Source: Brevibacillus sp. (GTDB taxonomy: Bacteria > Bacillota > Bacilli > Brevibacillales > Brevibacillaceae). Taken from it: 38,576 bases of DNA. This document shows positions 25,245 through 34,922 of this stretch, one piece after another. The notes under the pieces were generated by a model. It ran no database searches, was not told the DNA's origin, and saw only the letters and a list, made by a program, of their open reading frames with translations. Positions within the stretch are counted from its first letter, which is position 1. Each line of letters begins with the position of its first letter. The DNA is taken from NCBI GenBank assembly GCA_029240815.1, contig JARDZO010000138.1:1-38576 (forward strand), written 5' to 3'. A program made the position numbers and the translations under genes.

Positions 25245-25822
25245 GCTGCGCCCTCCTTGCCGTCCTTTTTCTTGCGCTTGCGGACAGACCAGGTGGAGTA
25301 AGCAAAGGAAATAACCAAGGCTATACCCACGACAATACCTGGATGCCAGTCAAGAAAAAGTAATGCTACCAGGGAAAGGGCGAGAGAAATGCTGACGCCA
25401 GTTTTGTTGGACGCGCCCTGCCACGCCTTCTGCAGAAACTCCCACGTGAGCACGCCCGTCATGACCGCGATCACAGGCCCGATCGCCTGAATCATGCCAT
25501 ACACTCCCGGCGCATCCTTCCACTTGTAGATAACCTCCAGCAGAGCAATCATCAGGATCACGACAGGCAGCACGACACCGATGTTCGCTACCAGTGCGCC
25601 CTTCCATCCTCTTACCCGGTATCCGATAAAAGCGGCCAGCTTGGTGCCAATCGGTCCCGGAAGCGCGTTACCCAGTGCCAGATTATCTGCAAAGTCTTCA
25701 TCAGTTACCCATTTATACTTTTTCACGCACTCGGTGTGAAACAGGGGAACCATGGTAGGACCTCCCCCGAAACCAAAAATACCGATGCGGAAAAACGCGA
25801 TAAACAGTTGCCAGTAAATCAT
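25241..25822 (-). CDS. Chromate transporter half (ChrA family), first unit
   Basis: A 193-residue CHR-family protein with IFGFGGGPTMVPLFHTECVKKYKWV and NLALGNALPGPIGTKLAAFIGYR, paralogous to the following gene and ending in a basic tail (VRKRKKKDGK). Paired short CHR proteins in Bacilli act together, probably in opposite membrane orientation. It follows the ABC importer's second ATPase by 20 bases, so is likely in the same transcript. The true ion may not be chromate. Confidence 0.9.
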   Translation of the reverse strand: MIYWQLFIAFFRIGIFGFGGGPTMVPLFHTECVKKYKWVTDEDFADNLALGNALPGPIGTKLAAFIGYRVRGWKGALVANIGVVLPVVILMIALLEVIYKWKDAPGVYGMIQAIGPVIAVMTGVLTWEFLQKAWQGASNKTGVSISLALSLVALLFLDWHPGIVVGIALVISFAYSTWSVRKRKKKDGKEGAA

Positions 25823-25842
25823 GTTGTTCCTCCGTCCTGCCT

Positions 25843-26829
25843 CTAACGGCTGAGTTCACCCGATTGCACCAGATGGCAGGATACCAGTTGTCCGGCTCCG
25901 ATATCGGCCAGACTCGGTACTGTCGTTTTACATACATCCGTAGCGTAAGGACAACGCGGATGGAAGGTGCAACCGCTTGGCGGGTTTGCCGGACTCGGCA
26001 GATCCCCTGTAAGCAAAATACGTTCCCGTTTTTGGCGGGGTTTTGCCACCGGAACGGCGGACAGCAAGGCCCGTGTATACGGATGGCTCGGATTTTCAAA
26101 TAAGGTGCGCTTGTCGGCAATCTCTACCACACGGCCTAGATACATAACAGCGATCCGGTCGCACAAATGCTTGACTACAGACAAGTCATGGGAGATGAAC
26201 ATCAAAGTCAGGTTGAATTCCTTTTTCAAGTCCTTCAACAGATTGAGTACCTGCGACTGGATCGATACGTCCAGAGCCGATACTGGCTCATCGGCGATGA
26301 TCAGCTTAGGTTTTACGACTAGTGCACGAGCGATCCCGATCCGTTGACGTTGTCCACCAGAGAAATCATGTGGATGACGGTTCAAATGCTCTTTGCGAAG
26401 TCCCACAATCTCGATGATCTCTTCGATGGTTTTCTCACGCTCGGCTATGGTACCAATATTGTGCACCATGAGCGATTCCATCAAAATTTGCTTGATCGTC
26501 ATGCGCGGGTTGAGAGAAGCATACGGATCCTGGAAAATCATTTGCAGATCTTTACGCATTTTACGCATTTCTTCCTTGGGGAGCTTTGCCAGATCCTTGC
26601 CGTCGAACCAAACTTCGCCCGAACTTGGTTCCAACAGTCGCAAAATGCTTCTGCCTGTCGTTGACTTTCCACAGCCAGACTCTCCTACGATTCCAAGCGT
26701 TTCACCCGGAAACACCTGCAAGTCGATACCGTCAACGGCTTTTACGTACCCCGTCGTCTTCTTCAAAAAACCGCCTTTGATGGGAAAATGCTGTTTTAAC
26801 CCTTTGACTTCCAACAGAGGTGTCGTCAT
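25843..26829 (-). CDS. Peptide/glutathione-type ABC importer ATPase (OppF/DppF family)
   Basis: A 328-residue ATPase with Walker [11 protein letters not shown]-loop MIFQDPYASLNP, signature FSGGQRQRIGIARAL, Walker B LIIADEPVSALD and the C-terminal oligopeptide-transporter extension with CTFHPRCPYATDVC, whose cysteines are thought to bind an iron-sulfur cluster in this family. ATG 26827-26829 overlaps the previous gene's stop (ATGA) and has GGGGGAAC upstream. It works as a heterodimer with the OppD-type subunit. Confidence 0.94.
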   Translation of the reverse strand: MTTPLLEVKGLKQHFPIKGGFLKKTTGYVKAVDGIDLQVFPGETLGIVGESGCGKSTTGRSILRLLEPSSGEVWFDGKDLAKLPKEEMRKMRKDLQMIFQDPYASLNPRMTIKQILMESLMVHNIGTIAEREKTIEEIIEIVGLRKEHLNRHPHDFSGGQRQRIGIARALVVKPKLIIADEPVSALDVSIQSQVLNLLKDLKKEFNLTLMFISHDLSVVKHLCDRIAVMYLGRVVEIADKRTLFENPSHPYTRALLSAVPVAKPRQKRERILLTGDLPSPANPPSGCTFHPRCPYATDVCKTTVPSLADIGAGQLVSCHLVQSGELSR

Positions 26830-27800
26830 TCTTGTTCCCCCCCATCCGCATACAACCAGCAGCGGCATTTTTGACCGTCCAGCTGCAACAGCTCAGGCGG
26901 CTGTTCATTACAGATCGCCATTGCTTTGGAACAACGTGGGGCAAACCGGCAACCTTTTGGCATTTGCTGCGGCAATGGAACGGCTCCCGGGATCGTCTCC
27001 AAATACTCACGCTCATCGTCGAGCTCCGGAATCGAATTCATCAGGCCAATGGTGTATGGATGTTTTGGACTTTCAAACAAAGTGTCTACATCAGTTTCTT
27101 CTACGACCTGACCGGCGTACATAACGATGACGCGGTCGCACATCTCGGCAACAACACCCAAATCGTGCGTAATCAGCATGATCGATGTCCCTGTCTTTTC
27201 CTTGAGATCACGCATCAGATCGAGGATCTGTGCTTGGATCGTCACGTCGAGAGCCGTTGTTGGCTCGTCCGCGATAATCAGCTTGGGATCACAGGACATC
27301 GCCATCGCGATCATGACCCGCTGGCGCATACCACCGGAGAGCTGGTGCGGGAATTCGCCGTAGATTTCTTCGGCACGCGGCATCCCTACCGCTTTGAGCA
27401 TGGCAATCGCCCGTTCTTTTGCTTGTGCCTTGCTCACTTTCATATGGAGCATGACTGCTTCTTCAATCTGTCTTCCTACCGTATGGAGAGGATTGAGAGA
27501 AGTCATTGGCTCCTGGAAAATCATTGCAATTTCGTTACCACGTACTCGCTGCATGTCTTTTTCCGAAAGGCCCAGAACGTCTTTTCCGTTAAAACGGATC
27601 GATCCTTCCGTACTTCCGTTTTGCGGCAGCAACCGCATAATCGACAGGCTGGTTACGCTTTTGCCACAGCCTGATTCACCTACGACGCCGAGTGTTTCGC
27701 CGGCACGGATGGAGAAGTCGACGCCGTCAACGACACTGACGACACCGCTGTCTGTGCGAAACCGGGTTCTCAGTTGTTCCACTTCCAAGATGGTCGTCAT
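26826..27800 (-). CDS. Peptide/glutathione-type ABC importer ATPase (OppD/DppD family)
   Basis: A 324-residue ATPase: Walker [14 protein letters not shown], signature [14 protein letters not shown], Walker [13 protein letters not shown], and the C-terminal [12 protein letters not shown] cysteine cluster typical of the OppD/DppD group. ATG 27798-27800 is preferred to an in-frame GTG nine bases earlier, which GAGGGA abuts too closely. It is translationally coupled to the following ATPase gene. Confidence 0.94.
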   Translation of the reverse strand: MTTILEVEQLRTRFRTDSGVVSVVDGVDFSIRAGETLGVVGESGCGKSVTSLSIMRLLPQNGSTEGSIRFNGKDVLGLSEKDMQRVRGNEIAMIFQEPMTSLNPLHTVGRQIEEAVMLHMKVSKAQAKERAIAMLKAVGMPRAEEIYGEFPHQLSGGMRQRVMIAMAMSCDPKLIIADEPTTALDVTIQAQILDLMRDLKEKTGTSIMLITHDLGVVAEMCDRVIVMYAGQVVEETDVDTLFESPKHPYTIGLMNSIPELDDEREYLETIPGAVPLPQQMPKGCRFAPRCSKAMAICNEQPPELLQLDGQKCRCWLYADGGEQE

Positions 27801-27819
27801 CTGCTCCACTCCCTCTGTT

Positions 27820-28650
27820 TTATTTGCGTGACCGCGGATCTAGAACCTGTTGCAATCCATCACCCAACAAGTTGAATCCTAGCACGACCAAGAAGATGGC
27901 AATACCGGGATAGAAAGTAGCATAAGGAGCTACCGACATTAACGTTTGAGCCTGATTCAACATGCTACCCCACGATGGTGTAGGAGGTTGGACACCCAGT
28001 CCCAAATAGGAGAGTGATGCCTCTGCGATGATACCAGATGCCATCGCCAGTGTTGCTTGAATCATGATAGGATTGAGTGCATTCGGCAAGATGTGACGGA
28101 AAATGATGCGTACGTCTTTTACACCAACCGAGCGTGCTGCATGAATGTACTCCATATTGCGAAGACTCAGTACTTGACCACGTGTAATGCGGACAAAAGC
28201 GGGAGCAAACCCGATACCGATCGCTAGCATGGCGTTGCCGAATCCCGATCCGAGTACAGCGGAAATCGCCAGAGCCAAGATCAAGAATGGAAATGCCTGC
28301 ATCGCATCAACGGTTCGCATGACAACCCACTCGTCCCAAAAGCCGCGGTAGTATCCGGACAAGAGTCCGATCGGTACACCAATCAGCATCGCGATCCCGA
28401 CAGAAATCAAAGCGGCTTCCATGGAAATTCGCGCCCCGTAAACGACACGGGAGAAAATATCTCGACCGAGGTCATCTGTTCCAAACAGGTGATCGCCACC
28501 AGGAGCAAGCAGGATTTTGTTGTAATCTTGCGCATTTGGGTCGTACGGAGCAATCTGGGGAGCAAAGATTGCCACCACAATCAGTCCGAGGATAATCACC
28601 GCTCCGATGACGCCCAAACCGTTCCGGAGAAATTTGCCTAGAGTTTTCAT
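27820..28650 (-). CDS. ABC importer permease (OppC/DppC family)
   Basis: A 276-residue permease with an N-terminal membrane segment ([25 protein letters not shown]), the [20 protein letters not shown] segment shared by DppC proteins, and the EAA-like loop [27 protein letters not shown] that contacts the ATPases. The ATG at 28648-28650 overlaps the DppB-type stop by one base (TGATG). An in-frame GTG precedes it directly. Confidence 0.94.
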   Translation of the reverse strand: MKTLGKFLRNGLGVIGAVIILGLIVVAIFAPQIAPYDPNAQDYNKILLAPGGDHLFGTDDLGRDIFSRVVYGARISMEAALISVGIAMLIGVPIGLLSGYYRGFWDEWVVMRTVDAMQAFPFLILALAISAVLGSGFGNAMLAIGIGFAPAFVRITRGQVLSLRNMEYIHAARSVGVKDVRIIFRHILPNALNPIMIQATLAMASGIIAEASLSYLGLGVQPPTPSWGSMLNQAQTLMSVAPYATFYPGIAIFLVVLGFNLLGDGLQQVLDPRSRK

Positions 28651-29606
28651 CACTCACCCGCTCCTTTCCCGCTCTTGATGCGTGGGTCAATTACGGCGTA
28701 CAAAATATCTACAGCTAAGTTTACGATAACAACCAGTACAGCGGAGACGAGAATCGCACCTTGTACCGTTACATAATCCCGTTTGAATACTGATTCAACA
28801 ATCAGACGACCAAAACCAGGGATAGAAAAGATCGATTCTGTAATGACGAGACCACCCAAGAGACCTGCGATCATCAGACCGGATGTCGTTACGACTGGCA
28901 CCATCGCGTTGCGCAAGGCATGGCCCAGAATCGTACGTGCTTCGTTCAAGCCTTTTGCTTTCGCAGTGCGGATAAAGTCCATGTTGACCACATCCAGCAA
29001 CGAGGAGCGCAGCATGCGCATGAGGACGGCCGATTCCCGAAGGCCAGTGGCCACACAGGGCAGAATCATTGCCATTAGGTTTTGCGTAGGGTTTTCAAAA
29101 AAGGAGACGTAACCCGATGAAGGCAGCCATTGGTTCTCAACGGCAAAGTAGATGATCATCATCATAGCCAGCCAAAAACTCGGGATACTCATACCTCCCA
29201 GTGCAGTAAAGGTACTCGTGTAATCAATCCAGGTCCCGCGCCGTGTTGCCGCCAGGATCCCCGCAGGAAATGCGATGAGGATCGCTACGAGAAAAGTCCC
29301 GATTGTCAGCTCCACAGTTGCGGGTAGCCTTTGCTTAATCAATTCGGAGACCGGAATCCGGTCCGTAATGGACATTCCCAAATCACCCGTTACCACTTTT
29401 CCCAACCAGGAAAAATATTGCACCACGATCGGCTTGTCTAATCCCAGCTCCGTTCGCAGTGCCTGATAGGCTTCCGGTGTCGCTTCTTGTCCTAAAATGA
29501 CCCGGGCAGGATCGCCCGGGATCATATGGATCAAAGAGAAAGTTAGAATCGACACCAGCAGGAGAATCGGGATTGTCAGCAGTAGGCGTCTGACCACAAA
29601 CATCAT
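28650..29606 (-). CDS. ABC importer permease (OppB/DppB family)
   Basis: A 318-residue permease: N-terminal LLLTIPILLLVSILTFSLIHMIPGDPA, SWLGKVVTGDLGMSI, and the coupling-loop signature RTAKAKGLNEARTILGHALRNAMVPVV, ending IDPRIKSGKG. About six membrane segments. GAGGAGG precedes two adjacent ATGs. It lies 55 bases after the binding-protein gene, in the usual order A-B-C-D-F. Confidence 0.94.
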   Translation of the reverse strand: MMFVVRRLLLTIPILLLVSILTFSLIHMIPGDPARVILGQEATPEAYQALRTELGLDKPIVVQYFSWLGKVVTGDLGMSITDRIPVSELIKQRLPATVELTIGTFLVAILIAFPAGILAATRRGTWIDYTSTFTALGGMSIPSFWLAMMMIIYFAVENQWLPSSGYVSFFENPTQNLMAMILPCVATGLRESAVLMRMLRSSLLDVVNMDFIRTAKAKGLNEARTILGHALRNAMVPVVTTSGLMIAGLLGGLVITESIFSIPGFGRLIVESVFKRDYVTVQGAILVSAVLVVIVNLAVDILYAVIDPRIKSGKGAGE

Positions 29607-29661
29607 GACAATTCCTCCTCGCTCTAGCTGTTATAGTGTATATATTCTTGAAGGATGGAGC

Positions 29662-31230
29662 TTATTGCTTGTCCAGAGTTGCCGTACGGATCAGACCGTC
29701 TGGAACATACGTGAATCCAGTTACTTTCTTGTTCATCCCGATCAATACATATTGATGGTACATGTAAGAATAGCCTGCTTCCTCTTGCAGCAATTTGGTT
29801 GCTTCTTCATACATCGCTTTACGTTTGGCTTCATCTATTTCGCTGCGTGCTTTCAGAACCAGCTCATCCAATTTCGGCAGAGCGATACGACCATCGTTGT
29901 TTGAAGTACCAGTTACTACGAAGTCATGGAAGTTTTGGTCTGGGTCTTGACGTCCGGACCAGCCCAGCTGCAATGCATCAAATTCGCCCTTCTCGCCTGT
30001 CTCCAGCAATTGGCCGTACTCCAGTTTTTCCAGAGTGGCATTGATACCGTGTTGTTTCCACATGTTTTGCAGAACGGCACCCAGCTGCTCGTTTTCAGGG
30101 GAAGACGTGATGTACAGTTTGAAGCTAAATCCGTTTGGTTGTCCACCTTTTGCGAGCAGATCTTTGATTTTAGCTGCATCTGGAGCAATTGGTTTGTTCA
30201 ACTCTTCATTATAAGCCAGGCTTCCTTTTGCAAAGGCAGTGCGAGCAGGTGCTGCATAACCGTTAAACAGTACTTTCACTAATGCTTCACGGTCAATAGC
30301 TGCATCTACAGCTTGACGCAAGAATTTGTTGTCAAATGGCGCGCGGGAGTTGTTCATGTAAAGACCTTGGTACCCCCAGCCAGATTCTGCAGTCAGTTGC
30401 AGGTTGGAATCGCCTTTTACTGCTGGAATTTCTTTTACTGGTGTATCGTCGATGATATCCAGCATACCGGAACGCAGGTTTTGTACTTTCGCAGTACCGT
30501 TGGTGAATACTTTGTAGGTTACTTCATCTACTTTCGGTGCTCCGTTCCAGTAGCTTTCATTCTTTTTCAGGGTTACGTGGTCGCCTTTTACTTGCTCAAC
30601 AAAGACGAAAGGCCCGGTTCCCACTGGGTGGTTCAGATATTGATCACCGTACTGTTTCACCGCTGCAGGGGATACCATCGTACCGCCACGGTCAGCCAGG
30701 ATAGACAGGAATGGTGCGAATGGTTCTTTCATTTGAACCTTCACCGTGTTTTTGTCGACTACTGCAACGGAGTCCACGAATTTCATGTCGCCTTTGCGTT
30801 TCGATTTCGCATCCGTCATGTTACGTTCAAAATTGAACTTCACAGCCTCAGCGTCAAACTCAGTGCCATCGTGGAATTTTACGCCTTGCTTCAATTTGAA
30901 TGTATATGTTTTACCATCTGGTGTTACCTCGTAGGATTCAGCCAGCATTGGCACGACTTTTCCTGTTGGATCGATCTCAAATAGCTTGTCATAAAGGCTA
31001 GCGTAAACTTGGCGATCATACAGTGAAGTCGAAATGTTCGGGTCCATGGATGGGGGATCTGCTTTCAGACCGATGTTGATTACTTTTTTACCTGTGGACG
31101 GTGCAGGAGCTGCTGTTTTTCCACCGTCTGCGCTAGGAGCAGCATTGCCTCCTCCTCCACAACCTGTTACCAAAAGCATGGTTCCCAGTACAGCACTCAT
31201 CAATGTTTTGCTGGCTTTTTTAGAAAACAT
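29662..31230 (-). CDS. Family-5 solute-binding lipoprotein (peptide/glutathione type)
   Basis: A 522-residue lipoprotein with signal peptide ending LLVTGCGGGG. The SBP family 5 fold is shown by INIGLKADPPSMDPNISTSLYDRQVYASLYDKL, the YEVTPDGKTYTFKLKQGVKFHDGT motif, YLNHPVGTGPFVF and AVDAAIDREALVKVLFNGYAAPA. It is similar to the GsiB/DppA group; with a downstream gamma-glutamyltransferase the ligand could be glutathione or a gamma-glutamyl peptide, but the family also binds di- and oligopeptides and nickel. Captures ligand outside the membrane for the B/C permease. Confidence 0.93.
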   Translation of the reverse strand: MFSKKASKTLMSAVLGTMLLVTGCGGGGNAAPSADGGKTAAPAPSTGKKVINIGLKADPPSMDPNISTSLYDRQVYASLYDKLFEIDPTGKVVPMLAESYEVTPDGKTYTFKLKQGVKFHDGTEFDAEAVKFNFERNMTDAKSKRKGDMKFVDSVAVVDKNTVKVQMKEPFAPFLSILADRGGTMVSPAAVKQYGDQYLNHPVGTGPFVFVEQVKGDHVTLKKNESYWNGAPKVDEVTYKVFTNGTAKVQNLRSGMLDIIDDTPVKEIPAVKGDSNLQLTAESGWGYQGLYMNNSRAPFDNKFLRQAVDAAIDREALVKVLFNGYAAPARTAFAKGSLAYNEELNKPIAPDAAKIKDLLAKGGQPNGFSFKLYITSSPENEQLGAVLQNMWKQHGINATLEKLEYGQLLETGEKGEFDALQLGWSGRQDPDQNFHDFVVTGTSNNDGRIALPKLDELVLKARSEIDEAKRKAMYEEATKLLQEEAGYSYMYHQYVLIGMNKKVTGFTYVPDGLIRTATLDKQ

Positions 31231-31248
31231 AGGATGACCCCTTTTCTC

Positions 31249-31292
31249 TTTTTTGTCTTAACTAGCTGACAGATTGAATTTTCTGTCTTAAC
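31249..31292. promoter_or_regulatory. Paired direct repeat upstream of the binding-protein gene
   Basis: TTTTTTGTCTTAAC (31249-31262) and TTTTCTGTCTTAAC (31279-31292) are near-identical and exactly 30 bases apart, about three helical turns. They lie between the Lrp-type gene and the importer and could be binding sites for that regulator. GACAGA/TCTGTC also forms a dyad here. Confidence 0.45.
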
Positions 31293-31364
31293 ACTTCCAC
31301 GGAATGATGTTCTCCCAACGGCACTTACTCCGATGGCATTCCCCCTTCCAGTGTCGCGATGTGT

Positions 31365-31841
31365 CTATCGAACGAATTTGTACTTGGATTTTAAAATCTT
31401 TAATTCATTAATCACATTCACTCTGGTGACACCTGGAATTTTGTTCAAGGTTTTCATTAAAAATTGCGATAATTCTTCATAGTTGCGAACCAGGACTTGT
31501 GTGATCAATTGGTAATCCCCAGAAGTCAGGACAACCAGGCGTACTTCCACAATTCCGTTCAACACCGCGACTACATCGTCCAGCTTGTCCGCTTCTACAG
31601 CGATTTGAACAAAAGACTGTACGTTAAGCCCCGCTTTGACTGGATTAACAATGCCTACCAGACTCAAGACTCCTTCATCCTGCATTTGCTGAACACGCAT
31701 CCGGATTGTTTTTTCCGTGACGCCAAGCTCTTTTGCAATTTGGGTAAAAGGTAGACGTGCATTCTCTTGTAGGGCACGGACAATACCGTAATCGATGTCA
31801 TCTAATTCTGGATAAAGAGATCGTCGGAATTTCTCTTCCAT
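31365..31841 (-). CDS. Lrp/AsnC family transcription regulator
   Basis: A 158-residue regulator: a winged-helix head (DDIDYGIVRALQENARLPFTQIAKELGVTEKTIRMRVQQMQDEGVL) and a RAM/AsnC ligand-binding tail (AGLNVQSFVQIAVEADKLDDVVAVL, TSGDYQLITQVLVRNYEELSQFL). Such proteins assemble as octamers and respond to amino acids. It is immediately upstream of the importer operon on the same strand and probably controls it and itself. It has its own sigma-A promoter. Confidence 0.93.
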   Translation of the reverse strand: MEEKFRRSLYPELDDIDYGIVRALQENARLPFTQIAKELGVTEKTIRMRVQQMQDEGVLSLVGIVNPVKAGLNVQSFVQIAVEADKLDDVVAVLNGIVEVRLVVLTSGDYQLITQVLVRNYEELSQFLMKTLNKIPGVTRVNVINELKILKSKYKFVR

Positions 31842-31937
31842 ATCATCCCTACCTTATTCGTCTTTTTCCCTAATAAACGGTCCTCTAAACAGTCAAATCA
31901 TTTTTAATAAAGGACGAATTCCGTTATTAATGTTGTT

Positions 31938-31966
31938 ACTATAATACGAATTTCGACAATATGCAA
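31938..31966 (-). promoter_or_regulatory. Sigma-A promoter of the Lrp/AsnC gene
   Basis: On the minus strand TTGCAT (31961-31966) and TATAGT (31938-31943) are separated by 17 bases. The leader to the ATG is about 90 bases and contains two ATTCGT-like repeats that may be autoregulatory. Confidence 0.65.
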
Positions 31967-32061
31967 CAGTTTATCTGAAAATTTGATTTTGAAGGCATTT
32001 TCAATTTTTTATCTTTGTTTATCATATTGTTAAGTGATATAAAGAAAACGTGTCCCTTTAC

Positions 32062-32250
32062 TTGGTGGTCGATCAGACTGTGGTGGAGAAGAGGAAAAAG
32101 GGGAAAACACTATAGCGATAGGGACACTGCTTGGATGATTGACTGTCCAGCTCCATTCCAAAAGTGGAACGGCGTCCAAAGTAACTGGCTCGCGGGAGCC
32201 TCTCAGAGGTGGACGCTCAAGCGTGTTCCCCTTTTTCCTCGGCCAGCCTT
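32062..32250. repeat. Structured repeat element A
   Basis: Long outer arms (GAGGAAAAAGGGGAAAACAC at 32091-32110; GTGTTCCCCTTTTTCCTC at 32223-32240) enclose a core with nested stems: GGAAC/GTTCC (32166-32170, 32225-32229), GCGTCCA/TGGACGC (32172-32178, 32210-32216) and GGCTC/GAGCC. The conserved core words GCGTCCAAAGTA and CAGAGGTGGACGC recur in element B at the window end. The element fills much of the gene-free region 31967-32400 and could be a structured RNA or a mobile palindromic repeat. Confidence 0.7.
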
Positions 32251-32404
32251 GACTATCCAGCCTTTCCTTTTCTTAGGGACTTTCTAGGGAGTTTCTTTGA
32301 AAAAACGTTAATTGGGGCAATGCCCACGACGAACGAAAGCTTGCTTCTCCTCACCTCCGCAATGTTGATAAGCTCATCTTTTTTTCAATAATTTCCGATT
32401 ATAA

Positions 32405-32440
32405 AAAACAAAAAACAGCCACGCCCATCGGGGTGACTGT
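32405..32440 (-). terminator. Terminator of guaD
   Basis: On the minus strand ACAGTCACCCC pairs with GGGCGTGGCTGT (two mismatches or wobble pairs), followed by TTTTTTG, just downstream of the guaD stop. Confidence 0.85.
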
Positions 32441-32451
32441 CTTGCGCAGGT

Positions 32452-32922
32452 TCAATACTCGACCTTGCTCTGCGACTCCGCCCACGCTTCAAACGGAGAC
32501 TGATAGTTTTCTGGATGAATTTGCATAAAAGGAATCGACCTCTCCGGGTACGGAATCCCGATTTGCTCGTAGATAAACTGGTCATCAAATCCGATTTTCG
32601 CCGCATCCTGCTTCGTGCAGGCAAAGTAAACGATTTTCGGTCGTGCCCAGTAGATCGCTCCCAGACACATCGGGCAAGGTTCACAGCTCGTATACAGCTC
32701 ACAGTCCGTCAATTGGAAGGTGTTCAGGTTGCGACATGCCTCGCGAATCGCTTGGACCTCCGCATGTGCGGTAGGATCATTCGTCGCCGTTACTTCGTTG
32801 CAGCCTGTCCCTACGATCTGCCCATCCTTAACGACGATTGCCCCAAAAGGTCCGCCGTGACTTTGCAGTACGTTCTCCAGGGCAATCTTTACTGCCTTCT
32901 CCATCCAAGACTGGTTCTCCAT
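32452..32922 (-). CDS. guaD: Guanine deaminase
   Basis: At 156 residues it has the same length as Bacillus GuaD and the same signatures: GGPFGAIVVKDG, the zinc and proton-shuttle motif PTAHAEV, CEPCPMCLGAIYWAR holding the two zinc cysteines, GFDDQFIYEQI, and the C-terminal EY. It deaminates guanine to xanthine in purine salvage or nitrogen supply. GAGGAGG precedes the ATG. It stands alone between a structured repeat and the Bce module. Confidence 0.93.
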   Translation of the reverse strand: MENQSWMEKAVKIALENVLQSHGGPFGAIVVKDGQIVGTGCNEVTATNDPTAHAEVQAIREACRNLNTFQLTDCELYTSCEPCPMCLGAIYWARPKIVYFACTKQDAAKIGFDDQFIYEQIGIPYPERSIPFMQIHPENYQSPFEAWAESQSKVEY

Positions 32923-32983
32923 CTCTTATCGTCCTCCTCACACTTTCCTGCTTCCTATTTTATGTAAGTTCGCTCTCGGACAT

Positions 32984-33027
32984 GAAAAGACCTCGTGATC
33001 CAGGCTAGTCGGCCTTCCACGAGGTCT
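32984..33027 (-). terminator. Terminator of the Bce-type ABC operon
   Basis: AGACCTCGTG (32988-32997) pairs with CACGAGGTCT (33018-33027). On the minus strand TTTT follows the stem. It lies 8 bases after the permease stop. Confidence 0.9.
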
Positions 33028-33035
33028 GATTGCAT

Positions 33036-34922
33036 TTATCGGGACATGGATCGCTTCAGATGAAACAAGTAGCGATTGCGGATAATCCAAAAGTAGATCG
33101 CTTGGACGACTACAAAGCTGAGCAGTACAATCGCAGTCGGCTTGACGACGGACGCTATGAGCATGATCTTTAACAAGCTTTGCAAAGAGACGAACGCGAC
33201 CATGCTGTGAATGATCGCCACGACGATCGGTACAAAGAACAAGAGGGCAATCTGGATGGTCACAATGCGGGACAATTCCTGATCAGAAAGTCCGATTTTC
33301 GATATCGCACCGTATTGCCGCTTGTCGTTCTCCAGATCTGTGTACAGACGGAAGTAAAGAAAGCTGGCCGCTGCGACAAAGAACAGCACCCCTACAAACA
33401 GTCCAATAAAAAGAGCCGTATTCGCCATCTGCTTCATCGAGTGATAGACCGGGGCACGGGCAGAAAAGTAGTAGTGATCCCCGTAGTGCTCGATTTGCTC
33501 TTGCAGCTTCAGGCTGATCTCCTGCGTATCTTTCCATTTCGGCACGACGTATCCGTAGCGCATCTCCTCATCCAAGCCGGTTAGACCGTCGTAGACAGCA
33601 TCCGGTATGACGGCCAGCCGTTCGAAATCAAGCCCGCTCAGCAGCGGATTCATTTTCGTGTCCGTTTTGACGATCAGTTGGCGCTGACCGACATCCAGTA
33701 CCTTGCTTTCCACTGCATCGCCAAACCATCGAACCACCAGGAACGCCTCATTGTCATTTAGCTTCAGTTCCCTCGTATTCGCAGCGATTGCGAATTGATT
33801 GTAGTCCGTCAGCTTGACCACACCAACCTTTTCCTCATTCACCTTTTGGGGCAAAATCCGCATCATCACCTGGTGCTTTTCAAAAGAAAATCCAGCTTGC
33901 TGCAGTCCGTTTTCAATCAAAGAAAGATGCTTTTGTTCCTCCAGATTGCCCTTTTTCGTTTGATATTCAAAAGCAAACGGATTGGTCTTGACCACTGTTT
34001 CCTGGATGGACCCGGCCAAAGCTGCCAACGTCCCGATGGCACAAAAGGCGATCGTCGAAACGATGCAGACGAGAAAAAACATCCGTGCATTGTCTTTCAT
34101 CCGGTAGTCCAGATCTGACAGCGTAATCAGGTTGGTCCGTTTCCAATAAAAGGAGCGGTTCCTCTTTAGAAAGCCGATGAGAAATACGCTCATCTGTGTG
34201 AAGAGCAAGTACGTCCCGGCGATCGTCAAGACTGTAACGGGCAGAAGCAGGACCACCACAGAGATTCCGTCTGCCGTGAGCGCGAGCGTATACGCGATGA
34301 TTAACAGCCCGGCTGCCAGCAGCGAGAGAAACACGGAAGCCTTTGGTTCTCTCTTGGGTCTTTGACTCCCCTGGAGCAGATCCAGCAAGCTGCGGCTACG
34401 CAATAACAAGACGGTAAAAAAGGAAATCGCTACGAACAGAATCAGAAACGCGACGAAAGTCAAGCTGATCGCCTGCCAGGGAAAGTAAAACGCCAATGCC
34501 TGTACGTCCAGCAAAAACCCTGCAAATTGAAAGAACAGCTTGCCTAGCACAAGCCCCAGCCCAATTCCAAAAATAATGGAGACGATACCGATGAGCATAT
34601 TTTCCATAAAGATCAGCAGGTTGCGTTGCTTCGCCGTCATCCCGTGCATGAACAGAATGCCGAACTCTTTCTCCCTCTTTTTCAAAAAGGCACCTACACA
34701 GTAAAAGAGAAAGAAAAACGCGAACAGAAAGATGATGTATTCCGCCACCATCATCCCGGTCGCGACAGACCCATGAATCTCTTCATCGGCAATCCCCGGA
34801 TGAAAAATGAACATCGCATAGACAAAAAAGATCATGACGGAAATGACGCTGCTCAAGAAGAAGGCAGCATACGTACGCTTGTTGCGCAAAACGTTGTTAC
34901 ACGCGAATTGTCGAAAGGTCAT
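33036..34922 (-). CDS. Bce-type ABC transporter permease
   Basis: A 628-residue permease of the BceB/PsdB/YxdM family, which confers resistance to bacitracin-like or lantibiotic peptides and passes the signal to its kinase. ATG 34920-34922 follows GGGAGGGAAC and begins MTFRQFACNNVLRNKRTYAAFF, a family hallmark. There are about ten membrane segments: four pairs arranged as FtsX-like units, with a large extracellular domain of about 200 residues (roughly 320-520) in the second half. It overlaps the ATPase gene by 26 bases. Which antibiotic it handles cannot be read from sequence. Confidence 0.93.
   Translation of the reverse strand: MTFRQFACNNVLRNKRTYAAFFLSSVISVMIFFVYAMFIFHPGIADEEIHGSVATGMMVAEYIIFLFAFFFLFYCVGAFLKKREKEFGILFMHGMTAKQRNLLIFMENMLIGIVSIIFGIGLGLVLGKLFFQFAGFLLDVQALAFYFPWQAISLTFVAFLILFVAISFFTVLLLRSRSLLDLLQGSQRPKREPKASVFLSLLAAGLLIIAYTLALTADGISVVVLLLPVTVLTIAGTYLLFTQMSVFLIGFLKRNRSFYWKRTNLITLSDLDYRMKDNARMFFLVCIVSTIAFCAIGTLAALAGSIQETVVKTNPFAFEYQTKKGNLEEQKHLSLIENGLQQAGFSFEKHQVMMRILPQKVNEEKVGVVKLTDYNQFAIAANTRELKLNDNEAFLVVRWFGDAVESKVLDVGQRQLIVKTDTKMNPLLSGLDFERLAVIPDAVYDGLTGLDEEMRYGYVVPKWKDTQEISLKLQEQIEHYGDHYYFSARAPVYHSMKQMANTALFIGLFVGVLFFVAAASFLYFRLYTDLENDKRQYGAISKIGLSDQELSRIVTIQIALLFFVPIVVAIIHSMVAFVSLQSLLKIMLIASVVKPTAIVLLSFVVVQAIYFWIIRNRYLFHLKRSMSR

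Noticed and set aside
24714..25822. Chromate transporter pair as one frameshifted gene
   Set aside because: Each half has its own start, motif set and an ATGA overlap, which is the normal arrangement of paired short CHR genes in Bacilli.
32015..32391. Small plus-strand frames within element A
   Set aside because: They have no ribosome sites, overlap the paired stems, and differ from element B in ways that do not preserve a protein.
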